DNA from: Neodiprion pinetum | Lineage: Eukaryota; Arthropoda; Insecta; Hymenoptera; Diprionidae | NCBI RefSeq assembly: GCF_021155775.2 | Contig: NC_060235.2 | Location: 43,186,701-43,250,700 of the forward strand | Direction: 5' to 3' | DNA: 64,000 nucleotides | Part shown: positions 24,166 through 36,015 of the stretch, one piece after another | Numbering within the stretch: position 1 is the first letter of the stretch | Layout: every line of letters begins with the position of its first letter | Program-made: the position numbers and the translations under genes | Notes under the pieces: model-generated | The model's input: the letters and a program-made list of their open reading frames with translations, nothing else | Database searches by the model: none | Told to the model about the DNA's origin: nothing

Positions 24166-27100
24166 ACGAGATTTACATTAAATTCCCGGTATAATGGTTC
24201 CGAGATGGCGTGCACTCGCGAATTTACGATTTGGTTCTCACAATCAGCGAAACTTCATCACGAAAGATTAACCAGGCGCGGTAAATCATGTGTTATCGAT
24301 GCGCATTTGAAGGCACGATTCCCACCCCCTATTTGCCGCAATATTACCGTGACTGTACGTGTTACTGTATGTTCGTGGTATGTAGGCTCGTATATCGTTG
24401 CGTTACCGCGCTGTGTGTAGAGCGTAGTGCCTTGTGCCGGCGACCTATCGACCTCGAACGAAGTCGGAAAAAGAGGAAAAAGGAGGGAAAGAAGAAAGAA
24501 AAAAAAATGCGTAATTTCCGAAAGGAAACACGAGGAATCAATAGCTGCGACGCACCTCTCCAGTTTTATAGCCTTTCCCTCCGCAGAAAAGGTCCGCAGC
24601 ATTGCGCTGCCAGAGAATAGAAAGACCGCGTCGCCGTATAAGGTAGATATAATGCAGAAGCGCGAAATCGAAAATCAACCAGACGTATTTTGTCCCGGCA
24701 CTTCCGCCGAAAACTTCAACGTTTGCGGTATATAATTTAAAACCGGATATTTCGCAAAACGGCAAAAGATCTGTAATTACCTGCCAATCAATCGGCAAAT
24801 ATCAAGGGCATGTACTACACGTTATCCTTTCACGTCTTTTCGATTTACAATCTTCGAGACGGACGTCCTTTAACCTTTTTATTTTTTTTTTTTTCTTCCT
24901 CGCCACTTCGCGTTTTTTGTCCCCGGTCCTCTTCCCCAATCAACTTTACATACATTCATTGAAATTCCCGCGGTCCAAATCTCCGGCCAATAAATTTACC
25001 AGAGTCCGACGGAAAAAATACGAAAACAATCCGCGATTCTGGCCCACGCGAGATTCCAGAAGTCCTAGCATTGTGCAACCCAGCTAGTCATGCCGTCATA
25101 CTTATGTACACACGTACAAAAAGGGACCCGTTAACCTCTCATCTAACAAATGAGCCAATCGATTCACCCGCTCTTTGTTCCCCTCTGCGCAAGAAGGATT
25201 TGAGGTATTTTACGTAGGCACGATATACATATAGGTATGACAGCGGTTCGTGTTGTGCAACACATAGTCGTTGCTATTGACAGTTTTATCATGCAGCCTG
25301 AGCATGAAGAGTAAGCCGTAACTGTTTATTCTTACAAGAAATTGAACACATGTATAAATGGTTTCCGAGGGCTCGATTCTTGAAAGTAAAAAGTATGTTT
25401 GAGAAATTAGACTAAAAAATTAGTTCTTCACTAAAAATATTGGTTACAAAAACAAACTGGCCGCTGTTAACACCCTTGCAATTTTATTTCGCCTGTTCAC
25501 TGATTATCGAAGTTCATTCGTAGTATTGAATGTTCTTTCACGCCAAACAAAGTGACAGCTAAAACAGCTGAAGTAAAATTTCACCTTCAACTAAATTCTG
25601 ATACCAAAGAGATCAGCGTGCAAAAATAGGCAAAGTCTGCAAAATACCTAAAATTGCCTGAATTAATGCAAATTTCACACATAAAGCCTCAATGAAGTTG
25701 AATTTCATCAACTGCCGACGTTTCGACCTGTTTTTTTCTTCATTGGATACAATGCACAACCTCTCAACAAGGAAGTGAATAATCGATCTACTATTACAAA
25801 GTGCACAATAATGTACGAATAATGGTGTTGAAGATATTTCTTGCTTTGCTCACCGAGTTAAAGATTGAAGAATCTCCCGCAGTGTGATATTTATGCGAAA
25901 ACAATTCGGGTCACGTTTGTCTTGCTTCAATAGAGTCATTGATTCTAGGACTCCTTCATGGTTCGCAGAAATACCAATGGACCATAAATCCCGATGTTCA
26001 GATTTCAAATTTCTGAAATGCATCGTGTATGAAGTGATAGACTGGAAGTGTTACGATTTAAATAAGAGATTCAAATCGTTCTGCAACATGGCCAATTCCG
26101 TGTCTCGAGTTAAGTCTTCTTAAAGTTAAAGTCCTTCCGCGCCGTATCGTATTCGTCAAGTGATAGTCTTATCACCATTCAGCACGGCGATCCTATAAAT
26201 TCAATTCCAACAATATTTTTGACGTTTACGTGCAACCCGAGGTAAACATAATCGTTCACATGGCAGGCTCGAGCCCAGGAAATAACCGGGCAGAAGAAGA
26301 TGAAAAAAATATCGGCGTACTATCACGAGTCACGTCTCAGCACGGACTGGCGTGCAGTCGAACCCTCGGCAACCCTCACAGCCCTCGCGAACGGCAATAT
26401 TATCGCATGCTCGCTTCGGAAGCTCCACTGGCACCTCACCGCGACCTGCAACTCCTGTCATAAATATCTGCGTTCGCGAGGCAACGACACGCGGTGTCTT
26501 GCGTTCCGAAATACTCACCTGTGCGTTGGCAAGCCTCCCCTAGTGTTCACTGACCCCCCTGCTACACCCCACGACCGCTATATCGAATTTTTATGGATAT
26601 TTCTCACTATTTACACAACTTTTATTTACTTGACCGTCGTTTATAGCTATCAAATGGGTTATTCTGATCGACTTTCAACTTGGAATTTGATCTCACCTAA
26701 CCGAATCGATATATATGTATAGTCACCTACACGCAATGCTGGTAACATGATTACCTTCAACAGCAGTCATGATAATGGGAATCTTGTCGTTTTCAGAAAG
26801 CGCACACCATCAGTGATTCTTCAGATATAATTTCTTTGCAGTCCGCTTTTGACAGGTATTACTATTGTGAGCATTGACAAATGTATTTTGAAATTGGAAC
26901 GCGTGTCTCAAGTCATTATACAATCCTCCCTATATAGTCAACCAAAAACTTTACACAAACTTTTTGATACAACTCTGTTTCGTCAAGACAACAATTAGTG
27001 GTCGTAAAATGACGAGCTTGGCGACCTGCGTGCCTCTAAATGTCGCCAAAACTTTATGCCAGTAATTTACGATACTATAACCGTGTTCTGTTGTGAACGT

Positions 27101-27670
27101 TGGAGGTGATATTCCAGACGATGAATTTACCGAGGCGTAAGTTCATGTATTCAGTTACATGCAACGCCGATTTGGCGGACGGTGAGCCGTGCGTTGAGAA
27201 ATCGGGACATTTTTCTAATGAACAGTAGAACTAAGCCAGAAGGGTGGATGATGCGCTCTCTTCCTAACAGTTGCAGCTTCATTCACCCTGATCAAGGCTC
27301 CAGTCACGTTGACTAGAAGAGTTTGAGCTACTGCTTTCAACTCTGACCTCATCATTTCCGGGAAAACTTCGCTGCTGTCATGGTATAACAAACCTTACGT
27401 TCGCTCGTTCTATGACGACTACAAACGGTATCATTTGTTAAGTGAGTTTTGTTTGTCTCCGTACTACCAGAGGACTTCATCGCGGACCGTGATGCTTAAG
27501 GGTCCTCGCCCCCATCTCCATCTCCATCCCCAACCTCATTCTCTTCCTCATCCTCTTCGTCTTGAGTCAGCTCCTCGTCGACGTTTTCGGGCAAGAGAGG
27601 GAAAAGGGTTGCGCAAAGCTGACGACGAGTGTCAGGAAGCTCGCCACAAAATGCCATGCATGAGTCTCAA
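24166..27670. other. no confident gene
   Basis: Mixed DNA. A strong minus-strand donor-like site CACAG|gtgagt is at 26519, with no identified coding frame before it; it could end an untranslated exon. Frames on the plus strand at 26230-26722 overlap each other in several phases and are not convincing. Confidence 0.4.
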
Positions 27671-28151
27671 CTAACTTGAGTAGGAGCCTGCCACGGTAAC
27701 TGTTCTCAGAAAATGAAACACACTACCATATAATTCCTCGGAACAACTGGGTATAACAGTTCCATCCTCAACTGAATCGCTTTCGAACATTGTTCGCACA
27801 TCATCCGGTAGCACTATTATATCGCTTTGGTACACAACCAACTTCTTACTAAGTTCTCTCAAACCCTCTTCCTGGAGTCGTTGAGTGATACGTTTAGAGC
27901 TACGCACGTTGCCCACCCTATTATTAGCTGAATAACATAATTTCGGGTAAAGATGCAATGTCTAAAATTTTTAGTAAATGATTCATTTTAAAATACCGGG
28001 TAAAAACTTCGTTGTAATCAATGATACTCCTGACAGGGTAGTTCAATCTTTTCAACAAGTTCCTGCAATATTCGGGTGTTCGGTCGATACTAAAATTGTA
28101 CTCGATAGAATATGACAGAGAATAAGGACAGTCTTGGATAATCCGGTCCAT
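27671..28151 (-). pseudogene. possible broken coding remnant, unassigned
   Basis: Two protein-like minus-strand frames overlap in different phases. The first starts with ATG at 28151 (MDRIIQDCPYSLSYSIEYNF ... LNYPVRSIIDYNEVFTRYF) and stops at 27924. The second covers 27958-27671 (RITQRLQEEGLRELSKKLVV, YQSDIIVLPDDVRTMFESDS, VEDGTVIPSCSEELYGSVFH). The balanced composition and their head-to-tail order suggest one ancestral frame broken by a shift near 27940. No family, viral or cellular, is recognised. It could equally be two chance frames, or two exons. Confidence 0.25.
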
Positions 28152-29316
28152 TGGTGCACTTATCGATACCTCATTGTGAAATCTTGCCTTGACTTATTCC
28201 AAGAGTGTTATGATAGTTGCAATCTTTGATAATACACGTGAACAAGATTTATAGTTTCAGCTACGTTTCCAGCAGTTTTATGTTGATTTTTTCCGCGCAA
28301 TTGTAAATTACCTACTTTGACACAATGCGTGCGTTGGCGTTGTATGTGTTAACGTTTCAAACGAATCGCTTCCACGTTTAGAGCTGATGACAATTATTGT
28401 TAACTGGTTGTTGTGCCATTATGTTTCGTTTGAACACCATTGACTTCTCCATTCAAAAGGTTATTCATTTCATTGTTAACGCCGTGGCTAACGCCGAGCC
28501 TGGCACGAAACTGGTTGGCTGATCGCACCTAGTCAGAGTCAAGGGTGAAGAGCTTCTTTACGAAATATTTTCCCATTGTTGAACTATGAGTCCACAGACA
28601 AACTACCTTCCCGGAATGAAAATTAGACCAAAAAGAACAATATCTATCGAGGATTCGAGTACTTGATACTTTTCATTAGTTTTTCAAATACTTGATTTAG
28701 TTAAACAGTTTTTCTTTAAAGGAGGCACCGCACCGAGTTTAGCGTAGATTCAGACGAGCTTTATGACATGAATTGTTCTAGAGTAGAAAAACCGAAATTT
28801 AGAAGAAATTTTTAAAATGGTTAAAATGAAATGGTTAAAAAATGGCTGCCCGACTACACGCATAGCACAGTACGACTCTAGAAGGTTGCGTTACTTGCAC
28901 AACATTACATAAATGTTTGATACCGATTTACGTCTTATATACGTATACATACGTGTACCATAATACATGACTTTGACTCCGGCGGTGCGCGTGAGACATG
29001 AAAACACTACATTTCATGAGATCAAGCTGGCAAAACTCATTCAGTTTTTACCACATATTTTATTAACTCGCTTTCTTGTCTGTCTGTTTGCTTACTTGTC
29101 TGTTCGGCAAAAATTTTGCAACCGGTTTTTCTACTCTGTTACAACGAGGTCAAAGCTCATTCAAATTCACGCAGCATTCAATGAGCTAGTGAAACTGAGA
29201 AATCGATAGACGGATAAACGAATGGATGGACTGAGATAAGTTTTCTGATCCACTGACTAACAGCGGGCATGTTATAATATAGAGGGAAACGGGGCCTTTG
29301 AGGAAGCGGTATTACT
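28152..29316. other. no gene seen
   Basis: AT-leaning sequence without splice-framed reading frames or clear repeats. Confidence 0.45.
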
Positions 29317-29510
29317 AACCTAGTGACTGAGCGTCTCGGGCTCTGTCGTGAAGCGTATCTGGCGTTCTTTGAGCTATTAATACTCTCCACCCTTGTGGAG
29401 AAGCGAAACAGGGGCCGAAAAGCAGTTCTCGTATCCAACCGGCGTACTACTATTTCGCCCCAATTGAAAAGTGTGTTCTGTCCTGTGTATTGATACACTA
29501 TCGTCCTCAT
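29317..29510 (-). CDS. possible start exon on the minus strand
   Basis: An ATG at 29510 opens a frame (MRTIVYQYTGQNTLFNWGEI, then VVRRLDTRTAFRPLFRFSTR, ending SPRRSVT) up to a fair donor ACTAG|gttagt that leaves two bases. That phase would fit the central exon of the unrecognised gene at 19640. The distance is 9.7 kb and nothing else ties them together, so the link is speculative. Confidence 0.18.
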
Positions 29511-32500
29511 CCCTCTGATCCTCTTTTTTTTTCTTCTCCCCCCAACGGCGTTTCCCGGCTTCGCTCTGATGGCTGGCTACTCCGTATTGGAGTCACGTGA
29601 TCGGCCGTGTCTTGTTATCGCGGAGAGCCACCCCTGTGACTCTCCCGGTTCGCCAATAACCCACACGCCTCTGCCTTTGGTCCTATCTCGCCCGTGTCGC
29701 CTGTGCGTGTGCGTGTGTGGAGGAGACGGCGACGAGGACGAACATGTGGATGAGGATGAGAATGAGGATGAGAAATTGGAGGAAGAGACAACAAACGGCC
29801 CAGGCAGCTCCGAGGGGCTTTATTCTCAAAGCCGTGCGTTTGTCCTCTAGTAACTGGACCATGCCAGTCGTGCCCCGATTCGGTACAAGGCTTTGATGCC
29901 TTGGAAGACCAAGGCTGCCAAAATTAGGTGGAAGTAAATTACTTATCGTTCACTCGAGTGTGAGTCTGAAATCAACATTCACTCATCATTTCTTTACAAA
30001 TACAATGAAATCTGTGGAAGCGGACCTGAAAATAAACAGAAATGAGAGAATAACGAGAAACTCGGTAGGTATTTGAACAGTGCAATGTTTACTTTTACTC
30101 CAAACTTGATGAGGGTTGTCCAGTTCTCCGTTTGTTCCGAAAAATCTTTCACTCCAGACCGTAGCCATAATAATTCCAAAACCGAACCAAAATATGACTG
30201 TTTAACTTTATAGACTTATAATGTTTTTTTTTTTTCTTCTTTTGCGTCCATAGTATCAAAATTTGTATGTCCGTTAAAGAAAATTATCTAGGAAGGCGCC
30301 AAGTTCAAAACACCATGATTTTATTCCCGGAAGATATTAAATCAGCGGCTCGGTCCATTACTTATAATCCAGTTTTTTCGAGTCTGAAGTGGAATCAGTA
30401 GTGAACAAAAACGATCACATGATGTCATCGGTACCGATTGGTGCTTCAAAGGCCGACGTAGCTCTGCTTTGATCTCTTTACAAGGTTCTCGGGAAAAGAC
30501 AAAAATTAAGTGGCAAAAAGAGTATAAGCTCACTTCTGTTATTGACGGGGTGAATTTCCACTGAATCCCCTTCGATCTTCAACTCGCAGAGAATTGTGAG
30601 CAGAATTTCAACCGTCCTCGGGATTCGATTGATTCGTTGAATTTAAAAATTCGAATTAGATTAACAGCTGATTGGAGGGACTGGACGGATGGTGTCCGTT
30701 ATCAATTGTCGAAATGTAAGATTCATTATATTCACAGTATTGCAGTGATATAATTAAGGATCGGCTGTTGCCGTTGATGCTCTTAATTATGAGATTTGTG
30801 TCGACCCGATGACACGCTCCCAAAAAAAGTAGCCAAGAATTACTTGCAAAATATTGTGGAAGCGAGGTAAAACCTAAGTCTCATTTCTGGGTCAGATTTC
30901 GGAAAAAGCTCATCCCCAGTGACCCGACGATCGACGAATCGTAATCACCGCCAATCATACCGATTATCCGTATTTGAGCTGATCGTCATATAGAAATAGT
31001 GGTTATTGTACTAACGGAGACATAGATAATGGAATCGAGCTTCCGTCTAGACCCTCGAAAGATCATCTAATACCGGGACATTGTCATACTTGTCTAATGA
31101 GTACGAGAGATTAAGATGTTAGCGGAAAGCGGGGCTGGGAATTGGGAATCGAGACAGACCGCGGTAAGTAATTCCTGGGTTGGGACGGGGGTCAGAAATT
31201 CAGGGCTCGACGATTATGACAGGAGAGACGTTTCATTTACTTCGAGGAGGAAGGAAAGAGAAGCGAATTAACGAGGTTAGCAAGTTGGGGCGAAGAGGGG
31301 GATGGCGGGGAGAAGTGCGAGGGAAGAATATGGAAAATCGAAGAGTTGCTCGCTGTATCGCCTCCTGCCTTTGACTGATCAGGGGGATTGGTAGAATGAG
31401 AGTAAGGAGCGCGGTAGATAGAGAGGAACGCAGAGGAGACAGGAGGAAGGGGGCTAACGACCGCTAAACATATTTATGGTTGGGGTAGGTTCCGCGCGTT
31501 TTTCTGCTGACGAGGGTGAGGCCTCCCCGCGGAGGGTGGCGACGTCAACGGGGCGTCGTTCGCGAGGGTTCTCACTGCCGACGCTTACTTGGTTGTCGGT
31601 GAGGACGGGTGGCCTAATTTGTCATAACGTTTTTGTTTCCCGTCAATGGGCCGCTAATTCTGAAAATCCCCACGGGCGACGGTGCCGTCGGATAAACTTT
31701 ATTGCGTGTTAAATTGGAAAGCCGTTAGACTGGCGGTGGCGGAAAAGGAAGAGGAGGAGGTCGGTGAGGATCAGCATGAGAAGGCCGTATCGGGGGAGGC
31801 CAGAGCCCACTGTTCTTCGTCACGTTCGTGACAACCAGTCACGATCTCTCCCCGATTATACATGTTGCCGCTAATTACTTTTTTATAGTCCTCCCACTTT
31901 GCCAAGCTGATTCCGCTTGTTTGAAATTTTTAATCCTCTTCCGTACACAACGATGACGCTTTATCGTCGCGCCCATCACGTCCCGTGCTCATCGCCGACG
32001 GAATACGTCAACGTCAACAGGCGTGATATAATATTACACACCAGTTTAATAAAGTTGTCACAGTTTGTTCAAAAAGTTACGCTTTCTCTTATGATTTTCG
32101 GTTGAGGCTCTGCTCAAACACCTACAGCACCGCACTCCAAAAGGTATGATTTCGAATAGCGAAAGTATTTGAGAAAAGAACCTATTATGTAGGTACAATA
32201 AGCAAGTCGTACAAGTTCTCTTTAACTGCACTCTTTATTCTTACATCGTTGAATGTCACAATTACAATCTATTGTCGAGCTGGTGAGAGATATCGGCAGC
32301 TAATAATGATCATTCACGCTTTCCTCTTCATTAGTCTTCTATCTCGATCCGGTGGTGCGGAGCCGAGGCGAGCAGACCTTCCCATGGTCGCGTTTTTGCG
32401 GGCAGAAACGAGAAAGAGGATCAGCGTTCGCTTTGAAATTGTGTTACCCGTACCAATCTACGGAGATATAATACGTGTAACATATGCATAAAAATAAAGG

Positions 32501-33090
32501 TAGATGCATACTCATTACCACGCGGTGATGTTCGGTCAGGTCGTCGCTGGGTGGCGCACTCTAACGGTCGGTTCACCAATCGATACGATGTGTGAGAGTA
32601 GACGTATTCGGAGATGAGGATTAGGGTGCGGCGATGAAGGGTGTTGTAGGCAAGGGAGGCGAAGACGTCGGGGAAAGGACAGGTCGATGCAGCAGCGCTG
32701 GACCCAAGGTCCACTCTCACTTGGTATACGTGCGTGGGTGGAAAGCCGGGAGGCTGGCGAGCAACGGAAGAGAGCGTCGAGGGCGGAGGGGGGATGCTGA
32801 GAGCGAAAGCAGCGGAGGGTGAGGGACGCTCGGAGAGCTAAGGTGGCGCGCAGGGCGAGAGGAAGGAGCGGAGGGAAGGCCTGCGTGGACCATCGTGGCC
32901 TTAGGGGTGGACGGGGCCAGGGGGGTGCCCGGGGGTAACTGCGCGAGGAGGGGGTGAGACGCCAAAAGGGTTCTCCTCCGCGTCGAAAGAGAAAGTGGAC
33001 AGTGGTAGCCAACCCTGGGCACCTCTTTACACCTTATATGCTTCGATATTGTCCTGTTTGTGCACAGATCCTCCAATACACAACTTGCAT

Positions 33091-33240
33091 ACCTTCTGCT
33101 TCTTCATCTTCTTCTTCGTCTTATTATGATTTCTCTTCTTCTTATATTGTTCTATTTGAGTACAGATCCGCTAATCCAAAATTTACATACACTCTTCTTC
33201 TTTTTTTTTCTTCTTCTTCTACTTCGTCTTCTCCTTCTTA
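33091..33240. repeat. interrupted (TTC)n patches
   Basis: Two TTC/CTT-rich patches (33091-33150 and 33193-33240) separated by about 40 bases. They contain a shared flank with a 'taca' core and look like a partial duplication. Confidence 0.75.
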
Positions 33241-34075
33241 ACATTTCGTTATTGCCACATCACTATCAGTTACTATAATACACGCAGTCACTGATCTACA
33301 TCTGAAGACTACCCAATATCGCGATCACAAATAATAGTGTATATGTATATACATACAAGTTTGAAAATAAGTTGAAAGTGGAATTTATCAGGAGCATCCA
33401 CATTTGGGTACATATACTTTTCTACGAATCCTCAATCATTGCCAAACGCGAAAGTTCCGGGAAAGAGTTGGAAAAGGCGAATCGATTGCCAACCAATGTG
33501 TATAATTATTGTTTCGCAGATATTACAGAGTTCAAGTTCCTTTATTCATTAACAGGTTCCATGTTTGTCAAGGTCGAAGATAAAACTATATACGTAGCCT
33601 CGACTTTACTTTCAATAGAAATACACTCGGGAGTAAGATATACTAATCCTCCCTGCACGGCCCTTGACGGTGGTGGAGGGAGCCCAGTCCAGCCCGCGAG
33701 AATAAACCGGTGGATTAAAGTTTTGGATTTCCTTTGGCAAACATGTTTGTCAAAGAATCAAGTGCAGAGAGCTGGGGCTACACATCCTGTGAGCGAGGGT
33801 TTCCCCTTGGCGCCCTTCGACACCCTCCTCTGACGCTATCTGAACGACGACAACGAAGACAATGACGACGGTACCGGTCCTCCTGGAGACACGTGGTGGA
33901 AAGTACATACATGCACGCGTGTACTGCGTCAGTACTACGCGAACGACGGTCGGCTGCTTACAGACCGCGAGGGGGTTGACCAGTGAAAGGGATGCGAGAG
34001 AGCGCGAGAAAGCGATGCCGGGAGAACGAAAGTGAGAGTGTATGCTGAGCGAGTCAAGGTATGGGTGAGCGGGGG

Positions 34076-34124
34076 AAAGAGAGAGAGAGAGCGAGAGAGA
34101 GCGAGAGAGAAAGAGAGAGAAGGA
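34076..34124. repeat. (GA)n tract
   Basis: A GAGA tract with occasional C and A interruptions. Confidence 0.95.
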
Positions 34125-34195
34125 AGAGACGCGAGAGCCAACCTTGCATGCTTGGATATTGATTAGTAATATCGCGACCATGCGATGCCATGCCT

Positions 34196-34214
34196 CCCCC
34201 CCCCCCCCCCCCCC
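34196..34214. repeat. poly-C run of about 19
   Basis: An uninterrupted C homopolymer, rare in insect DNA and prone to sequencing length error. Confidence 0.95.
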
Positions 34215-34222
34215 TCGTCACT

Positions 34223-34251
34223 CGCTCTCTCTCTTTCTCTCTCTCTCTCTT
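34223..34251. repeat. (CT)n tract
   Basis: A CT-repeat with one TTT interruption. It is complementary in type to the (GA)n tract about 100 bases to its left. Confidence 0.95.
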
Positions 34252-35714
34252 TTACCTACGCATCCACCAACCCTCTTTCCTATTTTCTCTCTTTATTCCT
34301 GCTTCCCTCTATCTTATTCTGCTTTTCTTTTTTTCAAACCTAGCAACCGCACGCATTTCCACGTACCCACGCCAACAACCTCGCATATTTACCTAGAAAG
34401 AGAAGAAGGAAAGGAAATGTCGGGTGTCGCTTCTCCTATATCTTCTATCCATTTCTTTCAGGCACGATTGCAATCATTCTGATGCAAAGATCGATGGATA
34501 CTCGTATGTAAAAACCGTGCTGTAATCGTTATGCTTTGTCTATGAAAGGTGGGATGAGAAGGACGGTAGAGAGATTCGGCTAGGTTATGAAGACACACGA
34601 AAGAACTAAAAATTAAAGTATCGCACAGTTTCTGTGGCCAAGTACGAAAATAAGATTCATTATGGTGGAAAAACTGATAAGTTTTACTGCAATGTACAAG
34701 TCTTCCACGTCTCGGTTTGTGTGAAAAGGTGCGCAAAGACTATTATTACAGTGGGTAGAGTTGATTAATGCACCAGATACACGCTGGTGGCAGGAATGAA
34801 GGGAGCACTCCGATGCGGGCCATGACAGCCAGCGGTTTCGACAACCGTACGCCACGTATCGAATCGAAAGAAAACGCGAGAGGCAGAGAGTAGAGAGGAA
34901 GAAAATAGAAAAACGAGAAACAGGAAAAAAACTGATAAAGAGAAATGCCCCTCGATAAATCCTTTCGAGTCAACCCCACGGCATACCGCGCGGCAACGGC
35001 AAAATTCTAGAATCAGGCCGGCGACGTCAGAAAACAAGAAAGGGAGAAGACAATAAGACGACCCTATTAGAGCTCAAAGAAAAATGACGGAGAAACTTCG
35101 GGGTGTGGAAGGAGGAGATCTCCTTTAAGGAACTCGCCAGGAAGTGTGCGCGTGGACTGACTGTCTTTGACCTCGTGTTTGACCCCCGTATCGCGATATT
35201 AAGGCCGTCTCATCACCGGGTCACAAATACATGTGTATATGTGGGTACAATAGATACACGTATATGCTCTGACTTTTGACACCGCTCTTCGAACAATGAT
35301 TAACCATACCTGGAGGCATAGTTTCAAGTTCCTGAAAGGTCGCGTTCTACATTGGTATGATAGATGAAGACACTAAAAAAATACCATACCGGACAGGAAC
35401 GAATGAAAATCGCTTTCGATTTTTCAATACATGTTGTAGAATAAGCTACATGAGAGGGAGCCTTACTGCGGGCGAGAAAAAGAAATTGGGACACCGGCCA
35501 GAACGGAAGTACAGATACACACACATGCAACGTCTAACCAAAGTGACTGAGAAAACAGAAACTGGTCCTCGTTAGTGATGTAGATCGGTTACGTCGCGGC
35601 ATCTCCAACCGTTCCATGGCGATGGAATATGACCTTCAGGAAAATTGTAGTCCCGGCTGCGGATGTAGTCTATCGTTGATCGAAGAGCGGCGCCAAGGGC
35701 CTCAGGATGCCGGA

Positions 35715-35835
35715 TAGCGGGAAGAAAGAGAAAGTGTACGGGAGAGAGTGAGAAGTCGGGAGACAGAAAGAGAGAGAAAAAGAATCGGTATACGAGCCAA
35801 GGGAGATAGGGTGAGAGAGTGAAAAAGGGAAAGGT
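35715..35835. repeat. polypurine tract
   Basis: An A/G-rich stretch with GAGAGA and AGAAAG units. The frames across it are artefacts. Confidence 0.8.
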
Positions 35836-35912
35836 GTGCAAATGGGGGCGTTCAGTTCGAGTCGAGTCGAGTCCAGTTTTCCCAACGGTGCGCATGTGTG
35901 GCGGTGCTACAC

Positions 35913-36015
35913 CTTATGCGAGCACCGAGGCGTTCCTGTATTTTCGATAACGCGTTATCGTATATAGAAGCTGCGTATTCGCGGAGGCGCCCGTCGTCGT
36001 GGACCCTCGCAGAGT
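35913..36015 (-). CDS. possible internal exon on the minus strand
   Basis: The acceptor caatttccccttag has a good pyrimidine tract and opens a frame SARVHDDGRLREYAASIYDN, then ALSKIQERLGARI. A weak donor ATAAG|gtgtag follows. The composition is that of an amphipathic, charged helix. There is no assignment and no confirmed neighbour exon. Confidence 0.15.

Larger units (their letters stand above)
29511..35912. other. no confident gene; repeat-rich
   Basis: A GATGAG repeat lies at 29744-29776, a purine-rich stretch at 31250-31470, and G/A-rich DNA at 32630-32960. (TTC)-rich patches are at 33091-33150 and 33193-33240, and GA, poly-C and CT tracts at 34076-34251. A frame of 153 codons at 33372-33833 has no supporting splice sites or homology I can see. 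Confidence 0.4.

Noticed and set aside
33372..33833. Plus-strand frame of 153 codons
   Set aside because: No domain, no matching splice sites, and mixed-quality composition. A frame of this length is expected by chance in 64 kb.
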